Origin: CALCTE01 sp045627885
Lineage (GTDB): Bacteria; Bacillota; Clostridia; Oscillospirales; CAG-272
Direction: 5' to 3'
DNA: 25,347 nucleotides
NCBI GenBank assembly: GCA_045627885.1
Contig: JAZQOM010000044.1
Span: forward strand, 1 to 25,347
Below the pieces are notes generated by a model. The model saw only the letters and a program-made list of their open reading frames with translations. It ran no database searches and had not been told where the DNA came from. A program made the position numbers and the translations under genes. The first letter of the stretch is position 1. Every line of letters begins with the position of its first letter. Positions 1-7,260 of the stretch are shown here, piece by piece.

Positions 1-1
1 A

Positions 2-223
2 TGCACGGAATGCGGATATGTCGCATACACAAACGGAGATGTAGACGATGACGACGATATAGATTCCGACGACGCGATATATCTCCTTTACAGCATTTTC
101 TTCCCGGATAAATATCCAATTTCGCAGTCTGCCGATTTCGATGGAGACGGCGACACGGATGCCGATGATGCGATATATCTTTTGTACTACATCTTCTTCC
201 CGGATAAATATCCCATCGATTAA
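2..223 (+). CDS. C-terminal end of a secreted protein with a dockerin-like Ca-binding repeat pair (5' partial)
   Basis: The reading frame is open from the left edge to TAA at 221-223, giving 73 residues. It holds two near-identical EF-hand-like units of about 25 residues. The first has the core DSDDAIYLLYSIFFPDKYPI and the second DADDAIYLLYYIFFPDKYPI, each preceded by an Asp/Gly-rich loop (NGDVDDDDDI and DFDGDGDTDA). This is the duplicated Ca-binding loop plus helix layout of type I dockerin-like domains, which end many exported proteins of gut Clostridia and either bind cohesins or fold as stand-alone Ca-binding caps. Just upstream a CTECGYV stretch resembles the Cys-x-x-Cys-Gly cell-surface repeats often found before such domains. 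The catalytic or adhesive part of the protein lies outside the window, so its function is unknown. A good terminator follows within 20 bases. Confidence 0.8.
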   Translation, partial: CTECGYVAYTNGDVDDDDDIDSDDAIYLLYSIFFPDKYPISQSADFDGDGDTDADDAIYLLYYIFFPDKYPID

Positions 224-240
224 CTGAATTTTACTCATAA

Positions 241-278
241 AAAGCCGCATCTGCAACAGCTGCAGATGTGGCTTTTTT
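241..278 (+). terminator. Rho-independent terminator of the dockerin protein gene
   Basis: A 13-bp stem (243-255 with 261-273, one G-U pair at 247/269) around a 5-nt loop is followed by a run of six T. It lies 17 bases after the stop codon. Confidence 0.85.
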
Positions 279-323
279 CGTATCAGTATCGTTTGACTCA
301 TATCTTTATATTCGCGCAACCTA

Positions 324-350
324 TTTCAGGTTATTACAATTAACCTGAAA
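324..350. repeat. Perfect 10-bp inverted repeat, candidate operator
   Basis: TTTCAGGTTA at 324-333 and TAACCTGAAA at 341-350 are exact reverse complements around a 7-bp spacer. No T-run follows, so it is not a normal terminator. It ends 5 bp upstream of the -35 box of the promoter at 356-384, a usual place for an activator or repressor site. The regulator is not identifiable here. Confidence 0.6.
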
Positions 351-355
351 ACTGA

Positions 356-384
356 TTTACATTTCGCCTGCATTATGATATAAT
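356..384 (+). promoter_or_regulatory. Sigma-A-type promoter for the DNA glycosylase gene
   Basis: TTTACA (356-361), 17-bp spacer, TATAAT (379-384). The ATG at 408 lies 23 bases beyond, preceded by a GGCAGGGG ribosome binding site. Confidence 0.75.
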
Positions 385-407
385 CAATCGGAAAGGCAGG
401 GGACACT

Positions 408-884
408 ATGCAGATTCACACTATACCGCCGGTTTTCGACGAAAATTCGAGAATTCTCATTCTCGGAAGTTTTCCGTCAGTAAAATCAAGAGAGCAGGGC
501 TTTTTCTACGGTAATCCGCAGAACAGATTCTGGCGTGTATTGGCGGCGGTGTTCACAAGCGATGTTCCGAAGACCATAGACGGGAAAAAGGAATTTCTGC
601 TGATAAATAAAATTGCCCTGTGGGATGTAATAGAATCCTGCGAAATCAAAGGAAGCTCCGATTTGTCTATCAAAAATGTCACACCGAATGACCTTTCGGC
701 AATCTTTTCCAAAGCAGATATCCGCGCGATTTTTACAAACGGAAAGACCGCGCACGGGTGCTATTGCAAGTATATCAGAGAAAAAATCGGAAAAGATGCG
801 GTATGCCTTCCCTCGACAAGCTCGGCAAATGTTGCCTACGGAGCGGAAAGACTTGCCGATGCGTGGAAAGTTATCAAAATATGA
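408..884 (+). CDS. DNA-deoxyinosine / uracil glycosylase (UDG superfamily, HDG type)
   Basis: This 158-aa protein is expected to excise deaminated bases (hypoxanthine and possibly uracil) from DNA, starting base excision repair in the cytoplasm. The sequence shows the superfamily core. ILGSFPS at 18-24 ends the first strand, GFFYGNPQNRFW at 31-42 is the active-site loop of the hypoxanthine-DNA glycosylase subfamily, IFTNGKTAH at 108-116 is the central strand, and LPSTSSAN at 134-141 is the second signature. Most family members read LPSTSPAN here, so Ser replaces Pro. Length is typical for the family, and the short fold has no extra domains. It has its own promoter. The MBL-fold gene follows after 57 bases, probably on the same transcript. 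The exact substrate cannot be told from sequence. Confidence 0.88.
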   Translation: MQIHTIPPVFDENSRILILGSFPSVKSREQGFFYGNPQNRFWRVLAAVFTSDVPKTIDGKKEFLLINKIALWDVIESCEIKGSSDLSIKNVTPNDLSAIFSKADIRAIFTNGKTAHGCYCKYIREKIGKDAVCLPSTSSANVAYGAERLADAWKVIKI

Positions 885-941
885 TTTTATGTGCCGGACA
901 GAGATTTTTTCTGCCCGGCGCGATAGGAAAACGGAAATATT

Positions 942-1511
942 ATGAAGATTCTTCGCTACGGAAACACAAACACATACATTCTCGGCGGACTGCTTATCGA
1001 CACCGATTTACCCGGGACACTCGGCGGCTTTTTCAAGGAGCTGTCGAGAAACAATATAAAGCTTTCGGATATAAAATATGTTCTTGCGACGCACTATCAT
1101 CCCGACCATATCGGATTGATAAGCGAGCTTATGGCGCATGGCGTAAAGCTGTTGCTTATCGACAGACAGAGAGACTATGTTCATTTTTCGGATGCGATAT
1201 TCGCAAGGCAAAAGGACTTAAGATATCAGCCAATAGACGAGAAAAGCGCCGAAATTATAAGTTGCGGGGAAAGCAGGGACTTTCTTGCAGGAGTCGGCAT
1301 AAGCGGGCAAATTATCCCGACGGAAAGCCACAGTCCCGACGGGGTCGCTCTGATTACCGACGACGGGCTCTGCTTTGCGGGAGATTTGGAGCCGATGCAG
1401 TTTATCGAAGCATACGAAAACAATATTGCGCTTAAAAAAGATTGGGAAAATGTGTGCGGTTTCAATCCGTCAATAATATATTTCGGGCATATAAACGAAC
1501 AAATTTTGTAA
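942..1511 (+). CDS. MBL-fold metallo-hydrolase
   Basis: This 189-aa protein has the metallo-beta-lactamase fold with a two-metal site. The motif THYHPDHIG gives H51, H53, D55 and H56. H130 (in TESHSPDG), D148 (in CFAGDLEP) and H183 (in YFGHIN) complete the canonical ligand set, so it should be an active zinc- or iron-dependent hydrolase. The substrate is unknown. The family includes glyoxalase II, lactonases, RNases and many uncharacterised enzymes. There is no signal peptide, so it is cytoplasmic. The start ATG follows an AGGAAAACGG ribosome binding site. It is most likely co-transcribed with the glycosylase. A weak hairpin in the 57-base gap (GCCGG-CAG pairing with CTG-CCGGC) does not have a convincing T-run. 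Confidence 0.88.
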   Translation: MKILRYGNTNTYILGGLLIDTDLPGTLGGFFKELSRNNIKLSDIKYVLATHYHPDHIGLISELMAHGVKLLLIDRQRDYVHFSDAIFARQKDLRYQPIDEKSAEIISCGESRDFLAGVGISGQIIPTESHSPDGVALITDDGLCFAGDLEPMQFIEAYENNIALKKDWENVCGFNPSIIYFGHINEQIL

Positions 1512-1540
1512 GCTGTCAGATGATGAGAAACGCAGGCTGA

Positions 1541-1598
1541 TTGTCCGAATTTGTCGTCGTCGGCGTACAAGTGTACGACAGAGGACAAAATCGGACAA
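1541..1598. repeat. Long imperfect nested hairpin, possible dispersed palindromic element
   Basis: TTGTCCGAATTTGTC at 1541-1555 pairs with GACAAAATCGGACAA at 1584-1598 with a single mismatch in 15. Nested inside is a perfect small hairpin, CGTAC-AAGT-GTACG (1564-1577). There is no T-run after it, which argues against simple termination. Confidence 0.55.
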
Positions 1599-1604
1599 AG
1601 ACAG

Positions 1605-1634
1605 GTAAAGACGGGCATTTTTGCCCGTCTTTAC
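1605..1634. terminator. Perfect 13-bp hairpin after the MBL-fold gene
   Basis: GTAAAGACGGGCA (1605-1617) pairs exactly with TGCCCGTCTTTAC (1622-1634) around a 4-T loop. The tail (GACTTTTCTGG) is only moderately T-rich, so termination is likely but not certain. Confidence 0.6.
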
Positions 1635-1759
1635 GACTTTTCTGGCTTTGAGTTACGGCTTTGGTGAGAGTTTTGGTTTTACATTAAGTTTTTATGCCTG
1701 TTCTCATTTATACATATTAACTGTTTAACTGTCGGTCAGGCAAGTTTGTCATCCGTCTG

Positions 1760-1788
1760 AAGCGCTTGCTCTTTGCAAGTGCTTTTAC
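1760..1788 (+). terminator. Terminator-like stem-loop
   Basis: AAGCGCTTGC (1760-1769) pairs with GCAAGTGCTT (1775-1784), with one G-U pair, followed by TTACTTT. It could back up the hairpin at 1605-1634, or act in the leader upstream of the next promoter. Confidence 0.5.
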
Positions 1789-1819
1789 TTTAACAAATTA
1801 ATCTATTTTTTTAAGAATA

Positions 1820-1848
1820 TTGAAAAACGGATTTTGTTGTGGTAAAAT
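1820..1848 (+). promoter_or_regulatory. Promoter for the 777-aa lipoprotein gene
   Basis: TTGAAA (1820-1825), 17-bp spacer, TAAAAT (1843-1848). The ATG at 1881 has an AAGGTG ribosome binding site at 1870-1875. Confidence 0.7.
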
Positions 1849-1880
1849 TTTTTTGAAATAACGCGAAATAAGGTGAAAAT

Positions 1881-4214
1881 ATGAAAAGAATTCTCGCATT
1901 CGTTTTGCTTTTCGTTATGGCTCTGGAATTATGTGCCTGCAAGCAGAATAAAAATCCGGAGCAGAATCCCGGGCAAAATCCGGACGAACCGCAGCAGGGG
2001 GAAACGCTCAACATAATCTCGGCTGACGCCGAAATGATGGGCTTTAATGTAATCGTTATGCTGAATTCCGAAGACGGAATCTTCAAAGAAGCGATTACGG
2101 GCGCCGATGTTGAGGTATGTATTCACTACAAGGGCGACGACGCAAAAACCGACATAGCGACGGAAGAGCTTACCGTAAAATATCAAACCGAAAATACCGT
2201 GGGTATGAACTTCTGTGTCGAACGGAATATCGACCTTGTCGCCATAAAGATAAAGGCGTCCGGCACGATAGACGCCAAAGAGTATGTCGCTTCAACAGAG
2301 GTGATACCGGTATCTCTCGGTGCGGCTGACAACGCGATTGCGGCTGATATCGCCGCGATAAAGGAGATGCTCTCAAAGGGCGTTCTCGACTACGGCGTAT
2401 CTATTGCTTCCATAGCGGCTTCGGCATACAATCTGCTTGGAGCGCTCGGAGTTGTAAAGACGAAGCAATTAAACAATATTGAGCTTATACAGAAGGGCGT
2501 AAGCCAGCTTTCCGGTCAGGTTGACGCATTGAGCAAGAAGCTTGATACAGTATATGTCAACCTCAAAGAGGAGCTCGACAAAATTAAGGATACCACTAAA
2601 GAAACGCTCCGCAATACATATTATCAGAATTGGAACAGCTTCAAAACCGATTATATGGATAAAAACGGCGGCATTTTCCAGCAGATAAACAAATTCAACA
2701 ACAACTATTCGTCTAATTTCTGCAATGTCAGCTCGAAAAAAGACGGCACATTCAATATTTATTACGATGTTGACGGCGCCGTAACGCTTCCGTTAAGCGA
2801 AGCTCACGAAAAGGGGAAAAAATGGATTTCTATTGACAACAAGGTGATTGACGAATCCAAAACGATATCGTTTGCCATCGACGAAAACACCTTCAAGAAG
2901 TCAAATGCGCTCAAAATTAAAGCGATAGACAATCAGACCTACTCCGACACCTTCATCGAAGAGCTCAAAGCCGCATTACTTACTGCGGAGAATGTGAATG
3001 ACGACAATATCGAAGCCATTACAGAAGACGCTCTTGCCTCGATTTCGGCGGAGGTCACGATGGAAACGATGAATCAGAAGACAGAAAACGGCACGATAGC
3101 CGACGATATCATCGACAATTATATGCTTTTCTGCGATAAGCTCTGCGAGAGGGATATGAATCCGATAAGCTCATACCATAACCTCATCATCGCGCATTAC
3201 AATTTCCAGAGCGAAGCAAAAGCGGATATAGACAGCTTTAACGGATTTATACTTGCCAAAGCGGCACAGGCGCTCGAGTACGCCGAGCTTGCGAGCCGTT
3301 TCGGAAGCATAAGGGAATCGAAGAAAAAGGGAATATACGATTATTCGCAGAATGTAGTTGACTATTTTGAGAAAAACAGCGGACTTGTTCCCGAGAAGGA
3401 CGGAATGCAGTTCTGCTACACGACGAATTCTTATGTTTCGGCAACGCAATATACCGCATTACTGCACGAAACAATTACCTGCCATCTCGGAGAGCGCATT
3501 TTCTATACCGCCGGAGTTTTCGACGAGTACAAGTATTCGCTCGAGTGGAACAAAACTCCGCAGAATGTAATAAGCACATCCGACCTTGCCGATATCTATG
3601 CAATTTACAGCGCACTGTACGCAAACGGCATCACAAAGCATTCGTTCAGAGATTATTTTATAGGCACTCTCGCGTCGGATTCGGTGCACAGAACTGATAT
3701 CACGAACATAAAGGCGGTAGGACTCATATCCGGAAATCAGGGCACAAAGAGAAACTTTGAGCTTGACGGCTCGACGAGACTCCGCACATACGGAGATGTA
3801 TTCAGCGGCAGAAGCAAGGGCGCGGCGGTTCACGCTCCGTGCGATTACTTTGAACCCGACACGGAATACAACATCGGAACGCAGTCAGCCGAAGGCGATG
3901 CGAATAAGGAGTATTTTGCAGAGCATTCGAGCCTGTATTCCGATGTTATGGATATAACAAACGGCAAATTCTATACGGATAAACAGCTCGTTTCCGGAGC
4001 AATGTATATAGAGGAGCACGGATATTTTGCGGTAGCCGAGCTCTGGGAATTTGCCGGAATCGCCAACCTCTCGAACAAAGCCGATTGGTCAACGATTGAG
4101 CACGATTATTACGGCGACCCGACAAAGATATCGAGCCTCAATATCTACTACACGGATTACATCAACTATGTTCTTCAGGGCAGTGCAACATTCTGGGCAA
4201 TAGTAAAGGAATAA
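1881..4214 (+). CDS. Large putative lipoprotein of unknown function
   Basis: I do not recognise a family. The 777-aa product begins with a lipoprotein signal peptide: a Lys-Arg n-region, a hydrophobic stretch to residue 16, and a lipobox-like LCAC with lipidated Cys20. An Asn/Pro/Gln-rich linker follows (residues 22-40). Residues about 42-147 look beta-rich and could be an Ig-like domain. Residues about 185-245 hold a heptad-patterned helix (QLSGQVDALSKKLDTVY), likely a coiled coil. The rest is a mixed domain rich in Tyr and Asn without catalytic motifs I can name. The protein should sit on the outer face of the membrane. It is a single-gene unit, with its own promoter upstream and a terminator 50 bases after the stop. 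It could be a substrate-binding, adhesion or scaffold protein, and nothing in the sequence decides. Confidence 0.8.
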   Translation: MKRILAFVLLFVMALELCACKQNKNPEQNPGQNPDEPQQGETLNIISADAEMMGFNVIVMLNSEDGIFKEAITGADVEVCIHYKGDDAKTDIATEELTVKYQTENTVGMNFCVERNIDLVAIKIKASGTIDAKEYVASTEVIPVSLGAADNAIAADIAAIKEMLSKGVLDYGVSIASIAASAYNLLGALGVVKTKQLNNIELIQKGVSQLSGQVDALSKKLDTVYVNLKEELDKIKDTTKETLRNTYYQNWNSFKTDYMDKNGGIFQQINKFNNNYSSNFCNVSSKKDGTFNIYYDVDGAVTLPLSEAHEKGKKWISIDNKVIDESKTISFAIDENTFKKSNALKIKAIDNQTYSDTFIEELKAALLTAENVNDDNIEAITEDALASISAEVTMETMNQKTENGTIADDIIDNYMLFCDKLCERDMNPISSYHNLIIAHYNFQSEAKADIDSFNGFILAKAAQALEYAELASRFGSIRESKKKGIYDYSQNVVDYFEKNSGLVPEKDGMQFCYTTNSYVSATQYTALLHETITCHLGERIFYTAGVFDEYKYSLEWNKTPQNVISTSDLADIYAIYSALYANGITKHSFRDYFIGTLASDSVHRTDITNIKAVGLISGNQGTKRNFELDGSTRLRTYGDVFSGRSKGAAVHAPCDYFEPDTEYNIGTQSAEGDANKEYFAEHSSLYSDVMDITNGKFYTDKQLVSGAMYIEEHGYFAVAELWEFAGIANLSNKADWSTIEHDYYGDPTKISSLNIYYTDYINYVLQGSATFWAIVKE

Positions 4215-4264
4215 CGCGAAAACTCACTTGCGCTTAAACGGTGAAATACAACTGAATTTATATG

Positions 4265-4300
4265 TAAAACGGTGCAATTCGCTCAGATTGCACCGTTTTA
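4265..4300 (+). terminator. Terminator after the lipoprotein gene
   Basis: A perfect 13-bp stem, TAAAACGGTGCAA (4265-4277) with TTGCACCGTTTTA (4288-4300), with the T-run inside the 3' arm. It could work in both directions. The next promoter starts 4 bases later. Confidence 0.8.
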
Positions 4301-4303
4301 TTC

Positions 4304-4332
4304 TTGACATATCGGCTTCTATGATATATCAT
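4304..4332 (+). promoter_or_regulatory. Promoter for the membrane-anchored C39-like gene
   Basis: Consensus TTGACA (4304-4309), 17-bp spacer, TATCAT (4327-4332). A TATAAT at 4332-4337 is also present but would need a 22-bp spacer. The ATG at 4361 has a CGGAG ribosome binding site. Confidence 0.7.
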
Positions 4333-4360
4333 ATAATAAATATAAATAAACGGAGTCATA

Positions 4361-4966
4361 ATGACGGGCGTATACATAATTTTGTCTGTGACGGTGCTTG
4401 CCGTCGCATTTTTTGCGGGATACTGCGTCATATCAAAAAGCAATCGTCGCCGCAACGGGCAAGCCGACGAAAATGCAGAAACGACAACCGTCGGAAAGAT
4501 AATAAACGACCAAAACGGCACAACGGGCAAAGCGTTTGTCTATGGCTTGCACAGCGCAAGCTTCAACGCCTGCGAAGCGATAGCCGTTCACAACGCCAAG
4601 CTCCTTCTCGGCGTAAAGTCGTCGCTTTCCGAAACCATATCCGATTTTCAAAAATCGCTTGCGATGGTATTGTACGGAGTGTTCGGCTCTTATCCCGCCA
4701 TGACCGGCAGACTGATGAGAAAATACGGCCTTTGCGCAAAGCGCGTAAAGCTTTCCGAGATAAACAAAGCGGGAGTATATATTGTTTCGTTTTGGAACGG
4801 AAGAACCGTATTTTCGGGACTCCATACCGTTGCGCTCGAATACGACGGCGCAAAATATACAACATACAATCTGCACGGAACGGGGAGTAAAGAGCAAGTC
4901 CCGCCGTCGGATTATGCAAAGCGGTACATCTGCGGTTATATGATTACAAGGGCAATCTCAAATTAA
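4361..4966 (+). CDS. Membrane-anchored protein, possibly a C39/papain-like cysteine peptidase fold
   Basis: The 201-aa protein has one N-terminal membrane segment (residues 4-24) without a signal-peptidase site, then a basic patch (KSNRRR) and a soluble domain. That domain has a Cys at the start of a helix (FNACEAIAVHNA, C71), a later SGLHTVALEYDG with H155 at a strand start, and YTTYNLHG with N170. This Cys-helix, His-strand, Asn order is what C39-like and other papain-fold peptidases show, so a peptidase or a catalytically idle relative is plausible. The overall similarity is weak and I rate the family call low, but the reading frame itself is well supported by promoter, ribosome binding site and codon use. 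The gap to the transporter gene is 53 bases with no terminator, so read-through into the transporter is likely. Confidence 0.6.
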   Translation: MTGVYIILSVTVLAVAFFAGYCVISKSNRRRNGQADENAETTTVGKIINDQNGTTGKAFVYGLHSASFNACEAIAVHNAKLLLGVKSSLSETISDFQKSLAMVLYGVFGSYPAMTGRLMRKYGLCAKRVKLSEINKAGVYIVSFWNGRTVFSGLHTVALEYDGAKYTTYNLHGTGSKEQVPPSDYAKRYICGYMITRAISN

Positions 4967-5019
4967 GCCGCAATGAGTGCATGACGATAAAAGATACTTA
5001 TTTATTTTTGAGGTAAAAA

Positions 5020-7260
5020 GTGAAAAGACTGTTGAAAGTCGCCGTTATTGCGGTGACAGTCATTCTTTCCGCATTTATGCTTTTTTCCTGCGCGAAAAAT
5101 AGTGCGGAAGGTGAAAAAACAACAAAATATATTTCAAGCATTGAAGAGCTTGCGGGGAAGCGCATAGGCGTTCCCACCGACGCCACCTGCTACAATGAGG
5201 TAATTGCCAAAATTCCCGATATAAAGGTCGATTACTACGACACCACATCGGAAATGCTTGCCGCTCTCATATCGTCGAAGATTGACGCATTCGTGACCGA
5301 CGGGCCCGTTGCCGATATGTTGTTCAAATCGTATCCGGAGCTCGGCATAGTCGGCAGATTGTCGGACGATTCATACGGTTACATTTTCCCGTTAGGGCAT
5401 GACGAGCTTTGCAAGCAGATGAACGAGTTTCTCGTAAAACTGAAAAAAGAGGGAACATTAGACGAGATAAAAGACATTTGGACGGGCGATGACGAGGAAA
5501 AGAAGACGATTGACCTGTCCTGCCTTTCCGGTGAAAACGGCATACTTGATTTTTGCACATCGAGTGAAACGGGGGAGCCTTTTGCGTATAAAAAGGACGG
5601 CAAATGCGTCGGATACGATATAGATATCGCCGTGCGTTTTTGCCGCGAATACGGCTACGGAATAAACATATACGATACTACCTTTGCGGGACTTTTAACC
5701 GGAGTTACAAACAACAAATACGATTTCGGAGCGTCGTGCGTATCAATAACCGACGAAAGAAAAAAGACGCTTTTGATATCCCAGCCCGACTATGTCGGCG
5801 AAATAGTTGTCGTCTCCATTACCGACGACTCCGACATTTCCGGCAAAAAAGTCGGTGTGCTCACGGGCTCCGTATTCGACGAGGCAGTAAAAAGTTACAA
5901 CAAGGATGCCGAGGTTTGCTATTATAATTCAAGTACCGATACGGCGGCAGCTCTCGAAAGCGGCAAAATATACGCATATTGCTGTGATGAGCCTGTGGCT
6001 AGAGTCCTTATCAAACAATATAAAAATCAGAAAATATCGAAGCTTATTTCCAAAGAATCGTACGGCTTTATTTTTCAAAAGGACAACGAGAGAAGCGACC
6101 GCATCTGTACGGAGCTTAACGAATTTATCCAAAAGTCAAAAAAAGACGGCACGATAGACGAGCTCGATAAAAAGTGGTTCGGTGATGACGAAAAAATAAA
6201 AATCATAGATTTCGACAAGCTGACCGGAGAAAACGGAAATATATCTCTTTGCGTAAATTCCGACGGCATTGAGCCTTTCGGATATTTCAAAAACGGAACA
6301 TACATAGGCTTTGATGTCGATTTAATCTACCGTTTTTGCCTTTACAAGGGTTACGCGCTCGATATAACAAGCCTGCCGTCTCCCGCAATTATTCCCGGCA
6401 TCGTGTCGGGCAAAGCCGATATCGGCGCATCCTGCTTCACGATAACGGAAGAACGGAAAAAGGCGGTTCTTTTTACCGACCCGTACTATTACGGCGGCTC
6501 CGCAATAGTCGTGAACGACTATACAAAAACTACGCAAAAGAGCGGATTTTTCAAGGAGCTTGCAGATAATTTCAAAAAGACATTTATAGTCGAAAACCGT
6601 TGGGAGCTCTATATCGTGGGGCTTGCGACAACTCTGCTTATCACGATTTCGTCCGCTTTGCTCGGAACCGCGCTCGGCTTTGTGTTTTACCTTGTATACA
6701 GAAAGAGAATAAAGCTTGTCAACAGATTTACGGACGCCGCAATTAACATTCTCGGCAGAATGCCCGTGGTGGTAATACTTATGGTGCTGTTCTATGTCAT
6801 TTTCGGAAGCTCCGATATAGGCGGTATATGGGTGTCCATAATAGCGTTTACGCTTCTGTTTTCGTCGACGGTCACGGGACTGCTGAAAACGAGTGTATCC
6901 GCCGTTGACATAGGTCAGACCGAAGCCGCGCTTGCGCTCGGATATACACCGATGCAGGCGTTTATGAAGATTGTTCTCCCGCAGGCGGTCAGATATTTTC
7001 TCCCGGGATATAACGATTCAATCGTATCGCTCATAAAGGATACGGCGATAGTCGGATACATATCCGTTCAGGACTTGACAAAGGTCAGCGATATAATAAG
7101 AAGCCGCACATTTGAGGCATTTTTCTCCATAATATCAACAGCGATAATCTATTTTGCCGCGGCGAGCCTTTTAGCATTTATCGTAAACCTAATCGGAAGA
7201 AAGGCGGATAACAGGCGCCGCAGCCGCGAAAAGATTCTTTCGGGGGTAAAGACAAAATGA
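5020..7260 (+). CDS. Polar amino-acid ABC transporter: substrate-binding lobes fused to permease (GlnP-like)
   Basis: This 746-aa polypeptide starts at GTG 5020 behind a GAGGT ribosome binding site. Residues 1-24 are a lipoprotein-type signal ending in LFSC. Four half-domains of the family-3 binding protein follow. Residues 38-158 are a lobe-II type (D94). Residues 161-267 are a lobe-I type with the ligand Arg in SITDERKK (R247). Residues 268-391 are again lobe II (D323), and 392-500 lobe I (R479 in TITEERKK). Residues 525-727 are a GlnP/HisM-type permease with the EAA motif AALALGYTPMQAF at 636-648, which docks the ATPase. It should import a polar amino acid such as glutamine, glutamate or cystine; the ligand is not readable. 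The stop overlaps the ATPase start (ATGA), so the two subunits are translationally coupled. The lobe order is unusual (see findings). Confidence 0.9.
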   Translation: MKRLLKVAVIAVTVILSAFMLFSCAKNSAEGEKTTKYISSIEELAGKRIGVPTDATCYNEVIAKIPDIKVDYYDTTSEMLAALISSKIDAFVTDGPVADMLFKSYPELGIVGRLSDDSYGYIFPLGHDELCKQMNEFLVKLKKEGTLDEIKDIWTGDDEEKKTIDLSCLSGENGILDFCTSSETGEPFAYKKDGKCVGYDIDIAVRFCREYGYGINIYDTTFAGLLTGVTNNKYDFGASCVSITDERKKTLLISQPDYVGEIVVVSITDDSDISGKKVGVLTGSVFDEAVKSYNKDAEVCYYNSSTDTAAALESGKIYAYCCDEPVARVLIKQYKNQKISKLISKESYGFIFQKDNERSDRICTELNEFIQKSKKDGTIDELDKKWFGDDEKIKIIDFDKLTGENGNISLCVNSDGIEPFGYFKNGTYIGFDVDLIYRFCLYKGYALDITSLPSPAIIPGIVSGKADIGASCFTITEERKKAVLFTDPYYYGGSAIVVNDYTKTTQKSGFFKELADNFKKTFIVENRWELYIVGLATTLLITISSALLGTALGFVFYLVYRKRIKLVNRFTDAAINILGRMPVVVILMVLFYVIFGSSDIGGIWVSIIAFTLLFSSTVTGLLKTSVSAVDIGQTEAALALGYTPMQAFMKIVLPQAVRYFLPGYNDSIVSLIKDTAIVGYISVQDLTKVSDIIRSRTFEAFFSIISTAIIYFAAASLLAFIVNLIGRKADNRRRSREKILSGVKTK

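Larger units (their letters stand above)
1512..1880. other. Intergenic region with two hairpins, a terminator and a promoter
   Basis: No coding sequence is supported in these 369 bases. They hold a long imperfect hairpin (1541-1598), a perfect 13-bp stem (1605-1634), a terminator-like stem with a T-rich tail (1760-1788) and the promoter of the next gene (1820-1848). The stretch 1635-1755 shows no structure I can name. Confidence 0.7.

Noticed and set aside
885..941. Terminator in the gap between glycosylase and MBL-fold genes
   Set aside because: The stem has a mismatch, the T-run is in the loop instead of after the stem, and the gap is short, so I treat the genes as one transcript.
758..1435. 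225-aa open frame over the glycosylase and MBL-fold genes
   Set aside because: Overlaps both well-supported genes in another frame, composition is Arg/Lys/Cys-rich and no ribosome binding site fits.
4228..4890. 220-aa open frame over the C39-like gene
   Set aside because: Arg-rich shadow in another frame; it starts before the promoter at 4304-4332.
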